NCBI GenBank assembly: GCA_900100835.1
Contig: FNCM01000003.1
Span: 1 to 64,000 of the forward strand
Direction: 5' to 3'
DNA length: 64,000 nucleotides
Source of the DNA: Selenomonas sp. WCT3
Lineage (GTDB): Bacteria > Bacillota > Negativicutes > Selenomonadales > Selenomonadaceae
Under the pieces are notes generated by a model. The model did not search any database, was not told the DNA's origin, and worked only from the letters and a program-made list of their open reading frames with translations. The position numbers were made by a program, and so were the translations under genes. Shown piece by piece: positions 45,623 to 55,139 of the stretch (position 1 is its first letter; each line of letters opens with the position of its first letter).

Positions 45623-46837
45623 ATGAAATCTCGTAAAATAAGTTTTTCCCCTCCCGATATCACGGAAGAAGAAATAAACGAAGTAGCAGAAGCACTGCGC
45701 TCCGGTTGGATAACCACTGGCCCAAGAACGAAAAAATTGGAATCGCAAATCGCAGATTACTGCCGTACGAGTAAAGCGGTCTGTTTGAATTCTGCTACAG
45801 CAGCATTAGAGCTAACGTTAAGGGTGCTTGGTATCGGTAAAGGCGATGAAGTAATTACCAGCGCCTATACCTACACGGCATCCGCCAGCGTCATTGACCA
45901 TGTCGGAGCAAAAATCGTATTGGTGGATACGGCGAAAGATAGCTGGGAAATGGATTACGATGCATTGGAAAAGGCCATCACCGAGAAAACCAAGGCGATT
46001 ATCCCAGTAGATTTAGGTGGTGTTCCCTGCGACTATGACAAGCTAAAAGCCATTGTCGAGGCGAAAAAAGACCTGTTCCAGCCGAAGAATAAAATCCAGC
46101 AGGCTTTGGGCCGAGTGGCCATCACAGCCGATGCCGCGCATGCCTTTGGCGCAAGCTATAAAGGCCAGCCGGTTGGCTCCGTGGCAGATTTTACAAGTTT
46201 CTCTTTTCATGCCGTGAAGAATTTTACCACAGCTGAAGGAGGTGCTGTAGTCTGGAAAGCCATTGATGGGGGAGATAACGAAGAAATTTACCATCAGTAT
46301 CAGCTCTTGAGCCTTCACGGCCAGTCAAAGGATGCCTTGGCAAAGACAAAACTTGGTGCCTGGGAATACGACATCAAAGGCCCGTGGTACAAATGCAATA
46401 TGACCGATATCATGGCGGCCATTGGATTAGTGCAGATGAAGCGCTATCCGGCAATGTTGGCACGAAGAAAAGAAATCATTGATAAATATAATGAGGCGTT
46501 CAAGGATTTGCCAATCCAGACGCTGCCGCATTATGGAGTAGACTATCAGAGTAGTGGACATCTTTACTTAGTGCGATTGCTAGGATTAGGAGAAGCAGAA
46601 CGAAATGCCTTCATCATCAAGATGGCAGAGCGTGGTATTGCGACGAACGTCCATTACAAACCGCTTCCCATGCATACAGCATATAAAAATCTTGGTTTTG
46701 ACATCCAGAATTATCCAAATGCCTATAAGCAGTATCAAAACGAAGTCACCCTGCCACTGCATACCAAGTTGACGGATGAAGATGTGGACTACATCATAAA
46801 GAATTTCAACGAAGTTTATCAGGAAGTGAATGCATGA
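45623..46837 (+). CDS. DegT/DnrJ/EryC1-family sugar aminotransferase (PglE-like)
   Basis: A PLP enzyme that would aminate the 4-keto sugar made by the preceding dehydratase. The opening KISFSPPDITEEEINEV, the GWITTGPRTKKLE segment near 28-40, the Asp-His pair region TADAAHAFGA and the PLP Lys in SFHAVKNFTTAEGG are all present. At 404 aa it is typical. I choose ATG 45623; the frame upstream to 45575 translates the palindromic repeat and adds no homology. It overlaps the priming transferase gene by four bases. Confidence 0.9.
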   Translation: MKSRKISFSPPDITEEEINEVAEALRSGWITTGPRTKKLESQIADYCRTSKAVCLNSATAALELTLRVLGIGKGDEVITSAYTYTASASVIDHVGAKIVLVDTAKDSWEMDYDALEKAITEKTKAIIPVDLGGVPCDYDKLKAIVEAKKDLFQPKNKIQQALGRVAITADAAHAFGASYKGQPVGSVADFTSFSFHAVKNFTTAEGGAVVWKAIDGGDNEEIYHQYQLLSLHGQSKDALAKTKLGAWEYDIKGPWYKCNMTDIMAAIGLVQMKRYPAMLARRKEIIDKYNEAFKDLPIQTLPHYGVDYQSSGHLYLVRLLGLGEAERNAFIIKMAERGIATNVHYKPLPMHTAYKNLGFDIQNYPNAYKQYQNEVTLPLHTKLTDEDVDYIIKNFNEVYQEVNA

Positions 46838-47517
46838 TCTTGCGCAAATGGGAAGAACTGCCAAAGGAAATGCAAAACGAACAGGTGCGTCCGTACTATG
46901 ATTACCTAGCTCAGCAGAAAATGACTTTAGCAATAAAATTCTTGCTAGATAAGATTTTTGCTGCCATATTGTTGTTAATTTTATCTCCGATATTTTTTGC
47001 CGTAGCCATCTGGATTAAGATGGATTCGCCAGGTGAAATATTCTTCCGTCAGGAACGTGTGACGCGCTACGGTGAAAAGTTCCGCATCTACAAATTCCGG
47101 ACCATGGTAAAGAATGCAGAGAACATAGGTAGTCAGGTAACCACCAATGCCGATATGCGCGTGACCAAAGTCGGCAAGAAGATAAGAGCTTGCCGTCTAG
47201 ACGAGATTCCCCAGTTGCTTAACATCCTCAAGGGAGAAATGAGCTTCGTGGGCACACGTCCTGAAGTGCCCAGATATGTGCAGCATTACACGGCAGAAAT
47301 GTATGCCACATTATTGCTGCCAGCCGGGGTGACCAGCGAGGCCAGTATTGAATACAAGGACGAAGAAAGACTTTTATCTGAGGCGGAAAACGCAGATGAA
47401 GTATATATCAACAAAGTCTTGCCAGAGAAAATGCGTTGGAATTACAGCGGCATTAGCAAGCAGGGTGTTATGGAAGATATGAAGATAATGCTGAGAACAG
47501 TGGGGGCTGTGGTTTGA
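46834..47517 (+). CDS. Initiating sugar-phosphate transferase (PglC-like)
   Basis: A monotopic phosphoglycosyl transferase that places the first sugar phosphate on undecaprenyl phosphate. After a 30-residue soluble extension comes the membrane re-entrant helix (about 32-60), then RQERVTRYGEKFRIYKFRTM and the catalytic Asp-Glu in RLDEIPQLLNILKGEMSFVGTRPE. Length (227 aa) fits the PglC class without the large WbaP N-terminal part. ATG 46834 overlaps the upstream stop as ATGA. Base composition falls sharply right after this gene. Confidence 0.9.
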   Translation: MILRKWEELPKEMQNEQVRPYYDYLAQQKMTLAIKFLLDKIFAAILLLILSPIFFAVAIWIKMDSPGEIFFRQERVTRYGEKFRIYKFRTMVKNAENIGSQVTTNADMRVTKVGKKIRACRLDEIPQLLNILKGEMSFVGTRPEVPRYVQHYTAEMYATLLLPAGVTSEASIEYKDEERLLSEAENADEVYINKVLPEKMRWNYSGISKQGVMEDMKIMLRTVGAVV

Positions 47518-48506
47518 AAGTTAGTATTGCTATAGTTGCATATAATGAAGAGGCATATCTAAATAATATTCTTGCAGATATTGTGCAACAATCATATCCA
47601 TTATGCAATGTGGAGTTGCTTTTGATCGATTCTATGTCTACTGATGAGACATATAATATAATGAAGAAATTTAAGATGGAATATGGAAAGGAATTTTTTA
47701 GTATAAAACTTTTGAAAAATGAAGGGAAAAGATTACCGAATGGATGTAATGTGGCTTTAGAAAATTATACAGGAGATGTTATATTACGAATAGATGCACA
47801 CGCAAGGATACCTATAGATTTTATCAAATTAAATGTGGAAACTATAAAGTCAGGTGAATGTGTATGTGGTGGGCCAAGACCTAATATAATTGAAAAAAGT
47901 ACAAAGTGGAAAAAAATGCTTTTAGCAGCAGAAATGTCAAAATTTGGCAGTGGTGCGGCACCCTTTCGTAATGGGCAAAAACGTTCTTATGTAACATCGG
48001 TTTTTCATGGGTGCTATAAAAGAGAAGTATTTCAAAAAATAGGAAAATATGATGAGCGTTTAGCTAGAACTGAGGATAATGATATTCATTACAGGATGCG
48101 GCTTGAAGGGTATAAAATTTGTTTTAATCCATTTATAAAATCTTATCAATATATTAGACCGTCTCTGAAAAAAATGTTAATGCAAAAGTATGCTAATGGA
48201 TACTGGATTGGACGGACAATCTATATCCAGCCTAAATGTTTTTCGTGGTATCATTTTATACCTATGTTGTTTGTTAGTGCGTTGCTTCTATCATTGTTTT
48301 TTTCACATTACACTGATAGAAATTTTTTAGCATATTTGTTAATAATATATTTTTCTATAAATATATTTATTTGTGTAAAAGAAAATTATAGAAAAATCAG
48401 GGGAAATTATTATTTGATAGTATTACCTGTAATTGTATTTTTTATTCATATATTATATGGGTTGGGTGAATTTGTAGGGCTGATAAAGGGATTACGACAT
48501 GCGTGA
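47514..48506 (+). CDS. Glycosyltransferase family 2 protein
   Basis: The GT-A fold opens VSIAIVAYNEEAYLNNIL, with the Asp-x-Asp-like metal site IDAHARIP near residue 92 and GCYKREVF/EDNDIHYRMRLEG in the acceptor part. Two or three C-terminal membrane helices (about 245-325) anchor it, similar to ExoA-type succinoglycan transferases. The start is TTG 47514, overlapping the previous stop. The gene is AT-rich, unlike the upstream genes, and opens the likely exchanged part of the locus. Donor and acceptor sugars are not predictable. Confidence 0.82.
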   Translation: MKVSIAIVAYNEEAYLNNILADIVQQSYPLCNVELLLIDSMSTDETYNIMKKFKMEYGKEFFSIKLLKNEGKRLPNGCNVALENYTGDVILRIDAHARIPIDFIKLNVETIKSGECVCGGPRPNIIEKSTKWKKMLLAAEMSKFGSGAAPFRNGQKRSYVTSVFHGCYKREVFQKIGKYDERLARTEDNDIHYRMRLEGYKICFNPFIKSYQYIRPSLKKMLMQKYANGYWIGRTIYIQPKCFSWYHFIPMLFVSALLLSLFFSHYTDRNFLAYLLIIYFSINIFICVKENYRKIRGNYYLIVLPVIVFFIHILYGLGEFVGLIKGLRHA

Positions 48507-49596
48507 TATATGTATCTTTAATGGCGGAGTAAAAAATAGTGGCGGAATCGAACGCGTTGCAGCTAATTTAGCTAATATGTGGGTGGCTGATGGAGATAAA
48601 GTCACATTGGTAATATCAGATAGTTGTACAGAATCCTTTTTTAAATTGGATCCTAATATAAAAATAACATCATTGGGGGTAGACCATAATATATCTGTAT
48701 TGAGACAATTGGGTGATTTTTTCAGACTGATAGTGAAATTTAGAGCCTATGTGAAAAGAAAAAGACCGGATGTAGTAATGGGAATGTGGACAAGTAGGGC
48801 AATGATAGCAACAATTGCCTGCTTGGGGCTTGGAATACCTGTAATCGCATGCGAGCATAGTGCATATGAAAAAATGCGAAGTGACTTTAAAATTTTAAGG
48901 TTGTTTGTTTATCGATTGTCGACTGCTGTGGTGGCATTAACGGAGCGTGATACAGATTTATATAAGAAAATCAATGCGAATTCTTATACTATTCCCAATG
49001 CGATAAAGAGAATTCGGTATAATGAACGGGATGATACGAATAAAACTATTTTGTGGGTGGGATGGATATCATATGAGAAAGGCGTTGATCGGCTTTTGGA
49101 AATATGGTCAGAAATATGTAAAAAATATCCGGATTGGAAATTGAAAATTATTGGGAAAATTCCAGATGATAAACCGGAGTACGGAAAGATATTAGACAGG
49201 ATGAAAAACAAATATGAATTTGGCGGTCAATTGACGATAATGGCAAGTACACAGGAAATATTTAACGAATATGATAACGCAGATATTTTTGTTATGACTT
49301 CTAGATATGAAGGGTTACCTATGGTGTTGTTAGAAGCTATGGCGAGTGGCTTGCCAGTAATTTGTTATGATTGTCCAACAGGTCCAAGAGAAATAATAGA
49401 AGACCGTGTGAATGGCTTTTTGATAAGTGATGGTGATACAAAAAGTTTTGCAGAAAAATTATCATTGTTGATAGAAAATAATGCATTGAGAAAAGTGTAT
49501 GGGAAAAATGCTTATGATACAGTGAATAGATGTTTTAATGAAAAGATAGTCAGCTGGAAATGGGATGATTTGATTGCACGTTGTATTTCTAGATAA
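48499..49596 (+). CDS. Glycosyltransferase family 4 protein
   Basis: A GT-B retaining transferase. The N-terminal half has the Gly-rich start NGGVKNSGGIERVAANLA, and the C-terminal half the nucleotide-sugar site SRYEGLPMVLLEAMASGLPV with its E-x7-E pattern, followed by CPTGPREII. Length is 365 aa. ATG 48499 overlaps the preceding gene by eight bases. Similar proteins transfer hexoses or HexNAc in O-antigen and capsule synthesis; the exact linkage is unknown. Confidence 0.85.
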   Translation: MRDICIFNGGVKNSGGIERVAANLANMWVADGDKVTLVISDSCTESFFKLDPNIKITSLGVDHNISVLRQLGDFFRLIVKFRAYVKRKRPDVVMGMWTSRAMIATIACLGLGIPVIACEHSAYEKMRSDFKILRLFVYRLSTAVVALTERDTDLYKKINANSYTIPNAIKRIRYNERDDTNKTILWVGWISYEKGVDRLLEIWSEICKKYPDWKLKIIGKIPDDKPEYGKILDRMKNKYEFGGQLTIMASTQEIFNEYDNADIFVMTSRYEGLPMVLLEAMASGLPVICYDCPTGPREIIEDRVNGFLISDGDTKSFAEKLSLLIENNALRKVYGKNAYDTVNRCFNEKIVSWKWDDLIARCISR

Positions 49597-50866
49597 AATA
49601 AAAAAAATATTAGCGATCATGGCGTTTTCATGGTATGTTTTTCCGGTTTTTTTTCAAGGCGTTCCGAGTGTTGCTTGGATGTTTATATATGCGGCAGTAC
49701 CATTGATATATTTTTCTGTTAACTACAAAAGAGCACTGATTTATGCGCGTGCGTTTCAAAAGTGTGAGATTATATATTTGCCATTAATATTGCTTTTAAT
49801 ATGGTCGTTGATTGTTATTGTGTGCACCCAATCATATGATTTTTCGTTTTTGGGAGAGCTTGCTAATTTGGCGAAAAATATAATAGTATATATTTTCTTG
49901 TTTGATTTGCTGGGGTCAATATGGGAAGAAAAAAATAAGCAACTATTATTTATGAAAACATATATTATAGTGTGTTTTTTGTACATAGCATCGACGTTGC
50001 TTTTTATAGCTTTTCCAGAATTAAAAAATCATTGGAATGACATAATAATATTATCAGAGATGGACGCGAATTTGACTAATGACTTGACATATTTTACAAG
50101 ATATGGATGGTCGGGGTTTAGTGGATTTACGATATCTTTTAAAATACTAATTGGTGAAATATTTTTGTTGTATTTTGCTTCTCGATGTCGGTTTGTATCA
50201 ATGCTGATGATAGCGATGGGGATTGGAGCTTTTTGCTACGGTAGAATAGGTGGATTTTTATCTATATTGGTTATTGTTATCTATGGAATTAATCAACTTT
50301 ATGTTCAAGGTATAAAATTCATTTTCGATGTTTTTAAGTTCTTGTTGTTGCTAAGCTTAATGTTTTCTGTGGCTTTCTATTATTTTTCGGATAATATGTT
50401 CGCTATGATTTGGGTAAAATGGGTATCAGCACCGATAGAGTCGTTTTTTTATGGAATAAATTATGGGCAAGTTGATTTCGGTGGAAGTACGAATCATATG
50501 ATTGAAGATATGTATTTTATTCCAGAAGAAAATACACTTATTTGGGGAGATGGATATTATATAAATCCGGACGGATCGTATTATATGCATACAGATGTTG
50601 GAGTTATGAGATCTGTTTTGTTTTATGGCTTAGTTGGCTGCTTGATTGGTTATGGAGCATTGTTTGCATATTGTGCGGTTGTATATAAAATAATGGCTAA
50701 TAATAAAGATCGTATAGGAATGTTATGTGCGATATTGATTTTTGTGGTTACGATGATATATGAATTTAAAGGCTTGAATTTTGTTATTCCTTTTGGTGTT
50801 TTATCTATTATGTACATAGCAAATAAGAAGGAAAAATACGATAATCCATTTAATAATTGCGGCTGA
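49574..50866 (+). CDS. O-antigen/repeat-unit polymerase (Wzy-like)
   Basis: A very hydrophobic 430-aa protein with about ten to twelve membrane segments and one large hydrophilic loop (about 290-345) containing IWGDGYYINPDGSYYMHTDVG, where the conserved HTDVGVMR pattern is usual for Wzy/EpsG-like polymerases. It would link glycan repeat units at the periplasmic face. The start is uncertain: TTG 49574 overlaps the previous gene by 23 bases, while ATG 49619 lacks a good ribosome site. Sequence conservation in Wzy proteins is low, so the call rests on topology and context. Confidence 0.78.
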   Translation: MHVVFLDKIKKILAIMAFSWYVFPVFFQGVPSVAWMFIYAAVPLIYFSVNYKRALIYARAFQKCEIIYLPLILLLIWSLIVIVCTQSYDFSFLGELANLAKNIIVYIFLFDLLGSIWEEKNKQLLFMKTYIIVCFLYIASTLLFIAFPELKNHWNDIIILSEMDANLTNDLTYFTRYGWSGFSGFTISFKILIGEIFLLYFASRCRFVSMLMIAMGIGAFCYGRIGGFLSILVIVIYGINQLYVQGIKFIFDVFKFLLLLSLMFSVAFYYFSDNMFAMIWVKWVSAPIESFFYGINYGQVDFGGSTNHMIEDMYFIPEENTLIWGDGYYINPDGSYYMHTDVGVMRSVLFYGLVGCLIGYGALFAYCAVVYKIMANNKDRIGMLCAILIFVVTMIYEFKGLNFVIPFGVLSIMYIANKKEKYDNPFNNCG

Positions 50867-50950
50867 TTTGAAGGTGATAGTCTATTTATAAATTTTGGAT
50901 TATATTAGCCCTTTTATATAAAAAGATGAGGGGATATTGTTTTGATGCTT

Positions 50951-50979
50951 TTTATTAATAATGTTATTTTTTGTATAAT
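50951..50979 (+). promoter_or_regulatory. Possible internal promoter in the glycan locus
   Basis: TGTATAAT (extended -10, box 50974-50979) with a TTTATT at 50951-50956, 17 bp upstream. It lies in a 180-base non-coding gap, the largest inside the glycosyltransferase region. Confidence 0.4.
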
Positions 50980-51049
50980 CAATACCGGTGGGAAAGTATT
51001 ATTTTTGTAGCAGTTAGGACGGCAGTAACGAAAGATGAGGATGATAGAA

Positions 51050-51949
51050 ATGATAAGTGTAATAATGCCGTGTTTTAGAGAAGACGAAACTGTACTAAGA
51101 AAAGCAATAGAATCGATTTTAAATCAGACATACAGCGATTTTGAATTGATAATCATACTTGATGATCCAAAAAATGAATTATTGTATAGAACAGTTAGTG
51201 AATACAGAGAGAATGATAAACGAATAAGATTTTATATAAATAAAAAAAATTATGGGATAACGAAAACTTTAAATCGTGCATTGTCCTTTGCTGTTGGGGA
51301 TTATATAGCACGCATGGATGCAGATGATATTTCCAAGGTTACTCGCTTGGAAAAACAGTTGAATTTTATCGAAAAGCATAATTTGGATTTGATTGGATGT
51401 GATTATGAAGTTATCGATAATGACGGCAATTTTTTGTATGTGAATCATAATCCAATTACTGATAAAAAAATAAAAAGTGTCTTACAATACAGGAATTGTA
51501 TTGCGCATCCTACATATTTTGCTAGAAGACACGTTTTTAAAATATTAAAAGGATACGTAGAGATAGAGGCTTGTGAGGATTATCATTTTCTCTTAAGAGC
51601 AGTAATGCATAATTTTAGATTAGGAAATTTACCTGATGTTGGTTTGTCGTACAGATTATCACAAAATGGAATTAGTAGGAAAAAAGAGGTAAAACAAGAA
51701 GTTATAGCAGATTATTTGAGAAATAATCTTGATAATATAGTTGATATGAATAATGATGTTGTAAATCGTTATTTAGAAAGTGACTTAGGTGTGTATAATA
51801 TTGAACAAATGAATGAATATATTTACTATAGAAATCGGATAAAAAATGGAAACTATTTTAATGTGATGAGAATTATTAACAATAAATATGCAAAACTATA
51901 TTTGCAGAATGTGATAAAAGATAAATTGTTTAGTTGTGCAGCGATGTAG
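51050..51949 (+). CDS. Glycosyltransferase family 2 protein
   Basis: A GT-A transferase of 299 aa beginning MISVIMPCFREDETVL, with ESILNQTYSDFELIII, and the metal-binding Asp pair in ARMDADDISKVTRLEKQ near residues 88-104. The later EACEDYHFLLRA supplies the catalytic-base region. ATG 51050 is preferred because GAGG lies nine bases before it; ATG codons at 51035 and 51041 overlap that site. There is no membrane helix. The gene is AT-rich like its neighbours. Confidence 0.85.
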   Translation: MISVIMPCFREDETVLRKAIESILNQTYSDFELIIILDDPKNELLYRTVSEYRENDKRIRFYINKKNYGITKTLNRALSFAVGDYIARMDADDISKVTRLEKQLNFIEKHNLDLIGCDYEVIDNDGNFLYVNHNPITDKKIKSVLQYRNCIAHPTYFARRHVFKILKGYVEIEACEDYHFLLRAVMHNFRLGNLPDVGLSYRLSQNGISRKKEVKQEVIADYLRNNLDNIVDMNNDVVNRYLESDLGVYNIEQMNEYIYYRNRIKNGNYFNVMRIINNKYAKLYLQNVIKDKLFSCAAM

Positions 51950-51990
51950 TTATGAATAGTAAATAAATTATGATTGAGGGTAAATTTAGT

Positions 51991-52794
51991 ATGATTCCTA
52001 AAGTTATACATTATTGTTGGTTTGGTGATAATTCACTATCTGAGGATGCAAAGAAGTATATAGATTCATGGCGGAAATTTTGCCCTGACTACAAAATTAT
52101 CGAATGGAATGAAAATAATTTTGATGTAACCGAAAATGACTACTGTCGTGAGGCTTATGAAGCAAAGAAATGGGCGTTTGTAACAGATTATGTTCGGTTG
52201 AAAGTTCTCTATGAATATGGCGGTATCTACATGGATACGGATGTTGAAGTTTGTAAGAATCTTGACTGTTTATTGAAATATGAAGCAGTGTCGGGATACG
52301 AGTCGGAGACAAGTATCCCGACAGGCACACTGGCTGCCTGTCGGGGAGATGAATGGATTGGGATGTTGCTTCATGATTACGATGACAGGCACTTTTTGCA
52401 AAAGGATGGTAGCTACGATATAACGACAAATGTTGTTACTATTACTAGACTTACAAAAGAAAAATATGGATTAAGATTGGATGGAAAGAGAAAAGTTTTT
52501 GGGACAAATATATTGATTTTGCCGTTTGATTACTTGTGTGCAAAATCCTTTAAGACTGGAATCGTGGAAAAGACGGAAAATACAATGACGATACATCATT
52601 TTTCGGGGTCATGGTTGACTGCTGATGTAAAGAAATATGATGATGTATTTAAAAAGAATTATAAAAAGTTGACATGGGTGCCAAATGAATTTATGCGTAT
52701 GAAAACGGCAACGATATTAGCCTGTTATCAATTGGGGGGGTGGTATGCTGTATGGAAACGGTTTTGTGAATCAGTATTTCGTATTGACTCATAA
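51991..52794 (+). CDS. Glycosyltransferase family 32 (OCH1/capsular type)
   Basis: The start MIPKVIHYCWFGDNSLS and the DXD motif region YEYGGIYMDTDVEV (near 75-90) are typical of the Gly_transf_sug family. A later HHFSGSW segment binds the donor phosphate in homologues. The length is 267 aa with ATG 51991; GAGGG lies ten bases upstream, so the ATG at 51970, which precedes that site, is rejected. Such enzymes usually transfer mannose, galactose or related hexoses. Confidence 0.85.
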   Translation: MIPKVIHYCWFGDNSLSEDAKKYIDSWRKFCPDYKIIEWNENNFDVTENDYCREAYEAKKWAFVTDYVRLKVLYEYGGIYMDTDVEVCKNLDCLLKYEAVSGYESETSIPTGTLAACRGDEWIGMLLHDYDDRHFLQKDGSYDITTNVVTITRLTKEKYGLRLDGKRKVFGTNILILPFDYLCAKSFKTGIVEKTENTMTIHHFSGSWLTADVKKYDDVFKKNYKKLTWVPNEFMRMKTATILACYQLGGWYAVWKRFCESVFRIDS

Positions 52795-52832
52795 TATATG
52801 GTCGGATTTGTTTTATGTGAGGAAGTGCTGAT

Positions 52833-55139
52833 TTGAAAAAAGTTGGATTGATGACATGGTATAAGTATAAGAATTTCGGGACAGCCCTTCAGGTCGTTTC
52901 TTTATCCTGCTGTATCAAAGAACTTGGTTATTCTACGGAAATCTTAAATTATACCCCTAGAACAATGGGAAATTACCCTAATTATAACTTTACTTCCTTG
53001 ATGAAACGGCTCTTGAGAAAAATCATGAAAGCTGCGAAAAAGGAGCAGGTGATTGTTTCTCGGCATAGGGAAGAGTTATTTGATAACTTCATAGCAGAAC
53101 ATTTAACAGAGTCGCAAACAGCAAATAATGCTATAGAGCTGGAAAGTTTATCCAATGATATGGATGCGGTGGTTTGTGGTAGTGATCAAATTTGGGCACC
53201 AAGCTGTTTTGATGATAAATATTTCCTGTCATTTGTTCATGATGTAAACAAGATGATTTCTTATGCGCCCAGTATCGGCTTGACGCATATTGATAGTTTG
53301 TTAGTCGCAGAAGAAATGGCGGCTTTGATTAGTAGGTTCAAACATCTGTCTGTTCGTGAACAGCAGGGAGCAGAGTTGATTAAGAAATTATGTGGTAGAA
53401 AAGCTGAAGTGGTATTAGATCCGACGCTTTTGCATGATATTGGCTTTTGGAACCAGATAACATATCAGCATGAAGTACCAGATGGTTTCATGAATCGGCC
53501 ATATATCATTGCTTATTTCCTAGGAAAGCCAAATCGTTACCTCGGTGTGTTGCGTAAAGCGGAACAGACATATGGAATGCCAGTTTTCCTTATACCTGTA
53601 TTCAAGGTGCAGTATTCGAGTAAATACTGTCTTCCCTTCGAGATAGGGCCTGCTGAGTTTGTCCAGCTCATTGCTCATGCGAAGTACGTCTTGACGGATT
53701 CTTTTCATGGACTTGCTTTCTCTGTGAATTTTAATAAACCTTTTACGGTGTTTAAGCGTTTTAAAGATGGCGATAAGACAAATCAAAATTCCCGTATCTT
53801 GAATCTATTGTCCCTTATGGGGTTGAATAACAGATTATGTGATGCTGAGAATTATGTGCCAAAGAAAAACGACTTTTTATGTGATTTTTCTCAGACGAAT
53901 ACTGCCATGGAGAAGCTTCGGCTGAAATCTGTACGATTTCTGAAAGGATCATTGGAGCAAGCTACAGCGGACAATTCTAAGCCAGCATCGGTTGGGGATT
54001 TGAAATTTTGCTGTGGGTGCGGTTCTTGTAAGAGTCAGTGTCCTACGCAGGCTATTTCTATTCAGAAGAACGAAAATGGTTTTTGGGAAAAATTTGTAGA
54101 TAAAACGAAATGCATTCATTGTAAGAAGTGCTTAATGGTCTGTCCTTTCTATCAAGTAGAAGCGCGCTCTATGCGTGAAATGAAAAAACTCGTAGCCTAT
54201 AAATCAAGGTGTTTGGAGAAGGTCCGTACGGAATCATCATCGGGTGCTGTGGGAGCTGATTTGGTTCAGGTTTTGTTAGACGATGGCTATACGATTAGTG
54301 GCTGTGTTTATGACAGGACTATGAATCAGGCGGAGCATATCTGGTTTGACAAAGAGAGTGCGGATAAGGCTGAGTGGATAAAAGGATCCAAATATATTCA
54401 AAGCAGTACGACGGCTGTTATGGATGCAGTAGCTCATCAGGAGTTCAATCAAATAGCATTTTTCGGAACCCCTTGTCAGGTGGCTGCCATGGATAAGTTG
54501 TTGAGACGAACAGGTAAGCGGACGGAGGCAGTTTTGATTGATTTAATCTGTCATGGAGTTCCCTCGCAACATCTTTGGGATAAATATATTGCTTATATTG
54601 ATAGATGGTATCATACGGGGCATAATCCTGACGTTAAATTCCGTTCGCCAGATACGGACTGGCGCGCGCTCTCTCTCTCTGTTAATGGCAATAAAAATCG
54701 TTATATCAAGAATGAGAAGAAAGATTTGTTCTATGCTTTTTTCCGTCCTAGTCTTTGTTATATGCCCTCTTGTTATGAATGTCCCTATCGTGAAAAGTCA
54801 GCAGCGGATATACGTATTGGTGATTATTGGGGAGAACGTTTTGTAAAAGACTCTACAGGCGTGTCAATGGTCACGATACATACGGAAAAGGGGAATCAGA
54901 TTATGAAGAAGTTGTCCGGTTGGATGGAAGAATTTTGCGTCAGTGAATATTGGAGTGTTCAATATCCTTATAACCATCAACCACCGATATTTTATCATGA
55001 GCTGATAAGAAAATTGAAAACAGATGGGGAAGACTTATATTCGCTTTATACGAAATATGCAATAGGCTATGCCAAAAGAGAGAAGTTAGTACAGGGATTC
55101 AATTTTATTAAGAAATTTGTCAGAATGTGGATGAAATGA
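52833..55139 (+). CDS. Fusion of polysaccharide pyruvyl transferase and FrhB-type iron-sulfur protein
   Basis: Residues 1-370 form a polysaccharide pyruvyl transferase domain, opening GLMTWYKYKNFGTALQ and carrying VVCGSDQIWAP (near 112) and TDSFHGLAFS (near 289). Residues about 390-445 hold two 4Fe-4S motifs, CGCGSCKSQCP and CIHCKKCLMVCP. The rest (about 455-768) resembles the F420 hydrogenase/dehydrogenase beta-subunit family, with GTPCQVAAMDKLL and CYECPYREK. In other glycan loci the two parts are commonly separate neighbouring genes. The start is TTG 52833 after GAGGAAG. The redox role in glycan synthesis is unknown. Confidence 0.88.
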   Translation: MKKVGLMTWYKYKNFGTALQVVSLSCCIKELGYSTEILNYTPRTMGNYPNYNFTSLMKRLLRKIMKAAKKEQVIVSRHREELFDNFIAEHLTESQTANNAIELESLSNDMDAVVCGSDQIWAPSCFDDKYFLSFVHDVNKMISYAPSIGLTHIDSLLVAEEMAALISRFKHLSVREQQGAELIKKLCGRKAEVVLDPTLLHDIGFWNQITYQHEVPDGFMNRPYIIAYFLGKPNRYLGVLRKAEQTYGMPVFLIPVFKVQYSSKYCLPFEIGPAEFVQLIAHAKYVLTDSFHGLAFSVNFNKPFTVFKRFKDGDKTNQNSRILNLLSLMGLNNRLCDAENYVPKKNDFLCDFSQTNTAMEKLRLKSVRFLKGSLEQATADNSKPASVGDLKFCCGCGSCKSQCPTQAISIQKNENGFWEKFVDKTKCIHCKKCLMVCPFYQVEARSMREMKKLVAYKSRCLEKVRTESSSGAVGADLVQVLLDDGYTISGCVYDRTMNQAEHIWFDKESADKAEWIKGSKYIQSSTTAVMDAVAHQEFNQIAFFGTPCQVAAMDKLLRRTGKRTEAVLIDLICHGVPSQHLWDKYIAYIDRWYHTGHNPDVKFRSPDTDWRALSLSVNGNKNRYIKNEKKDLFYAFFRPSLCYMPSCYECPYREKSAADIRIGDYWGERFVKDSTGVSMVTIHTEKGNQIMKKLSGWMEEFCVSEYWSVQYPYNHQPPIFYHELIRKLKTDGEDLYSLYTKYAIGYAKREKLVQGFNFIKKFVRMWMK

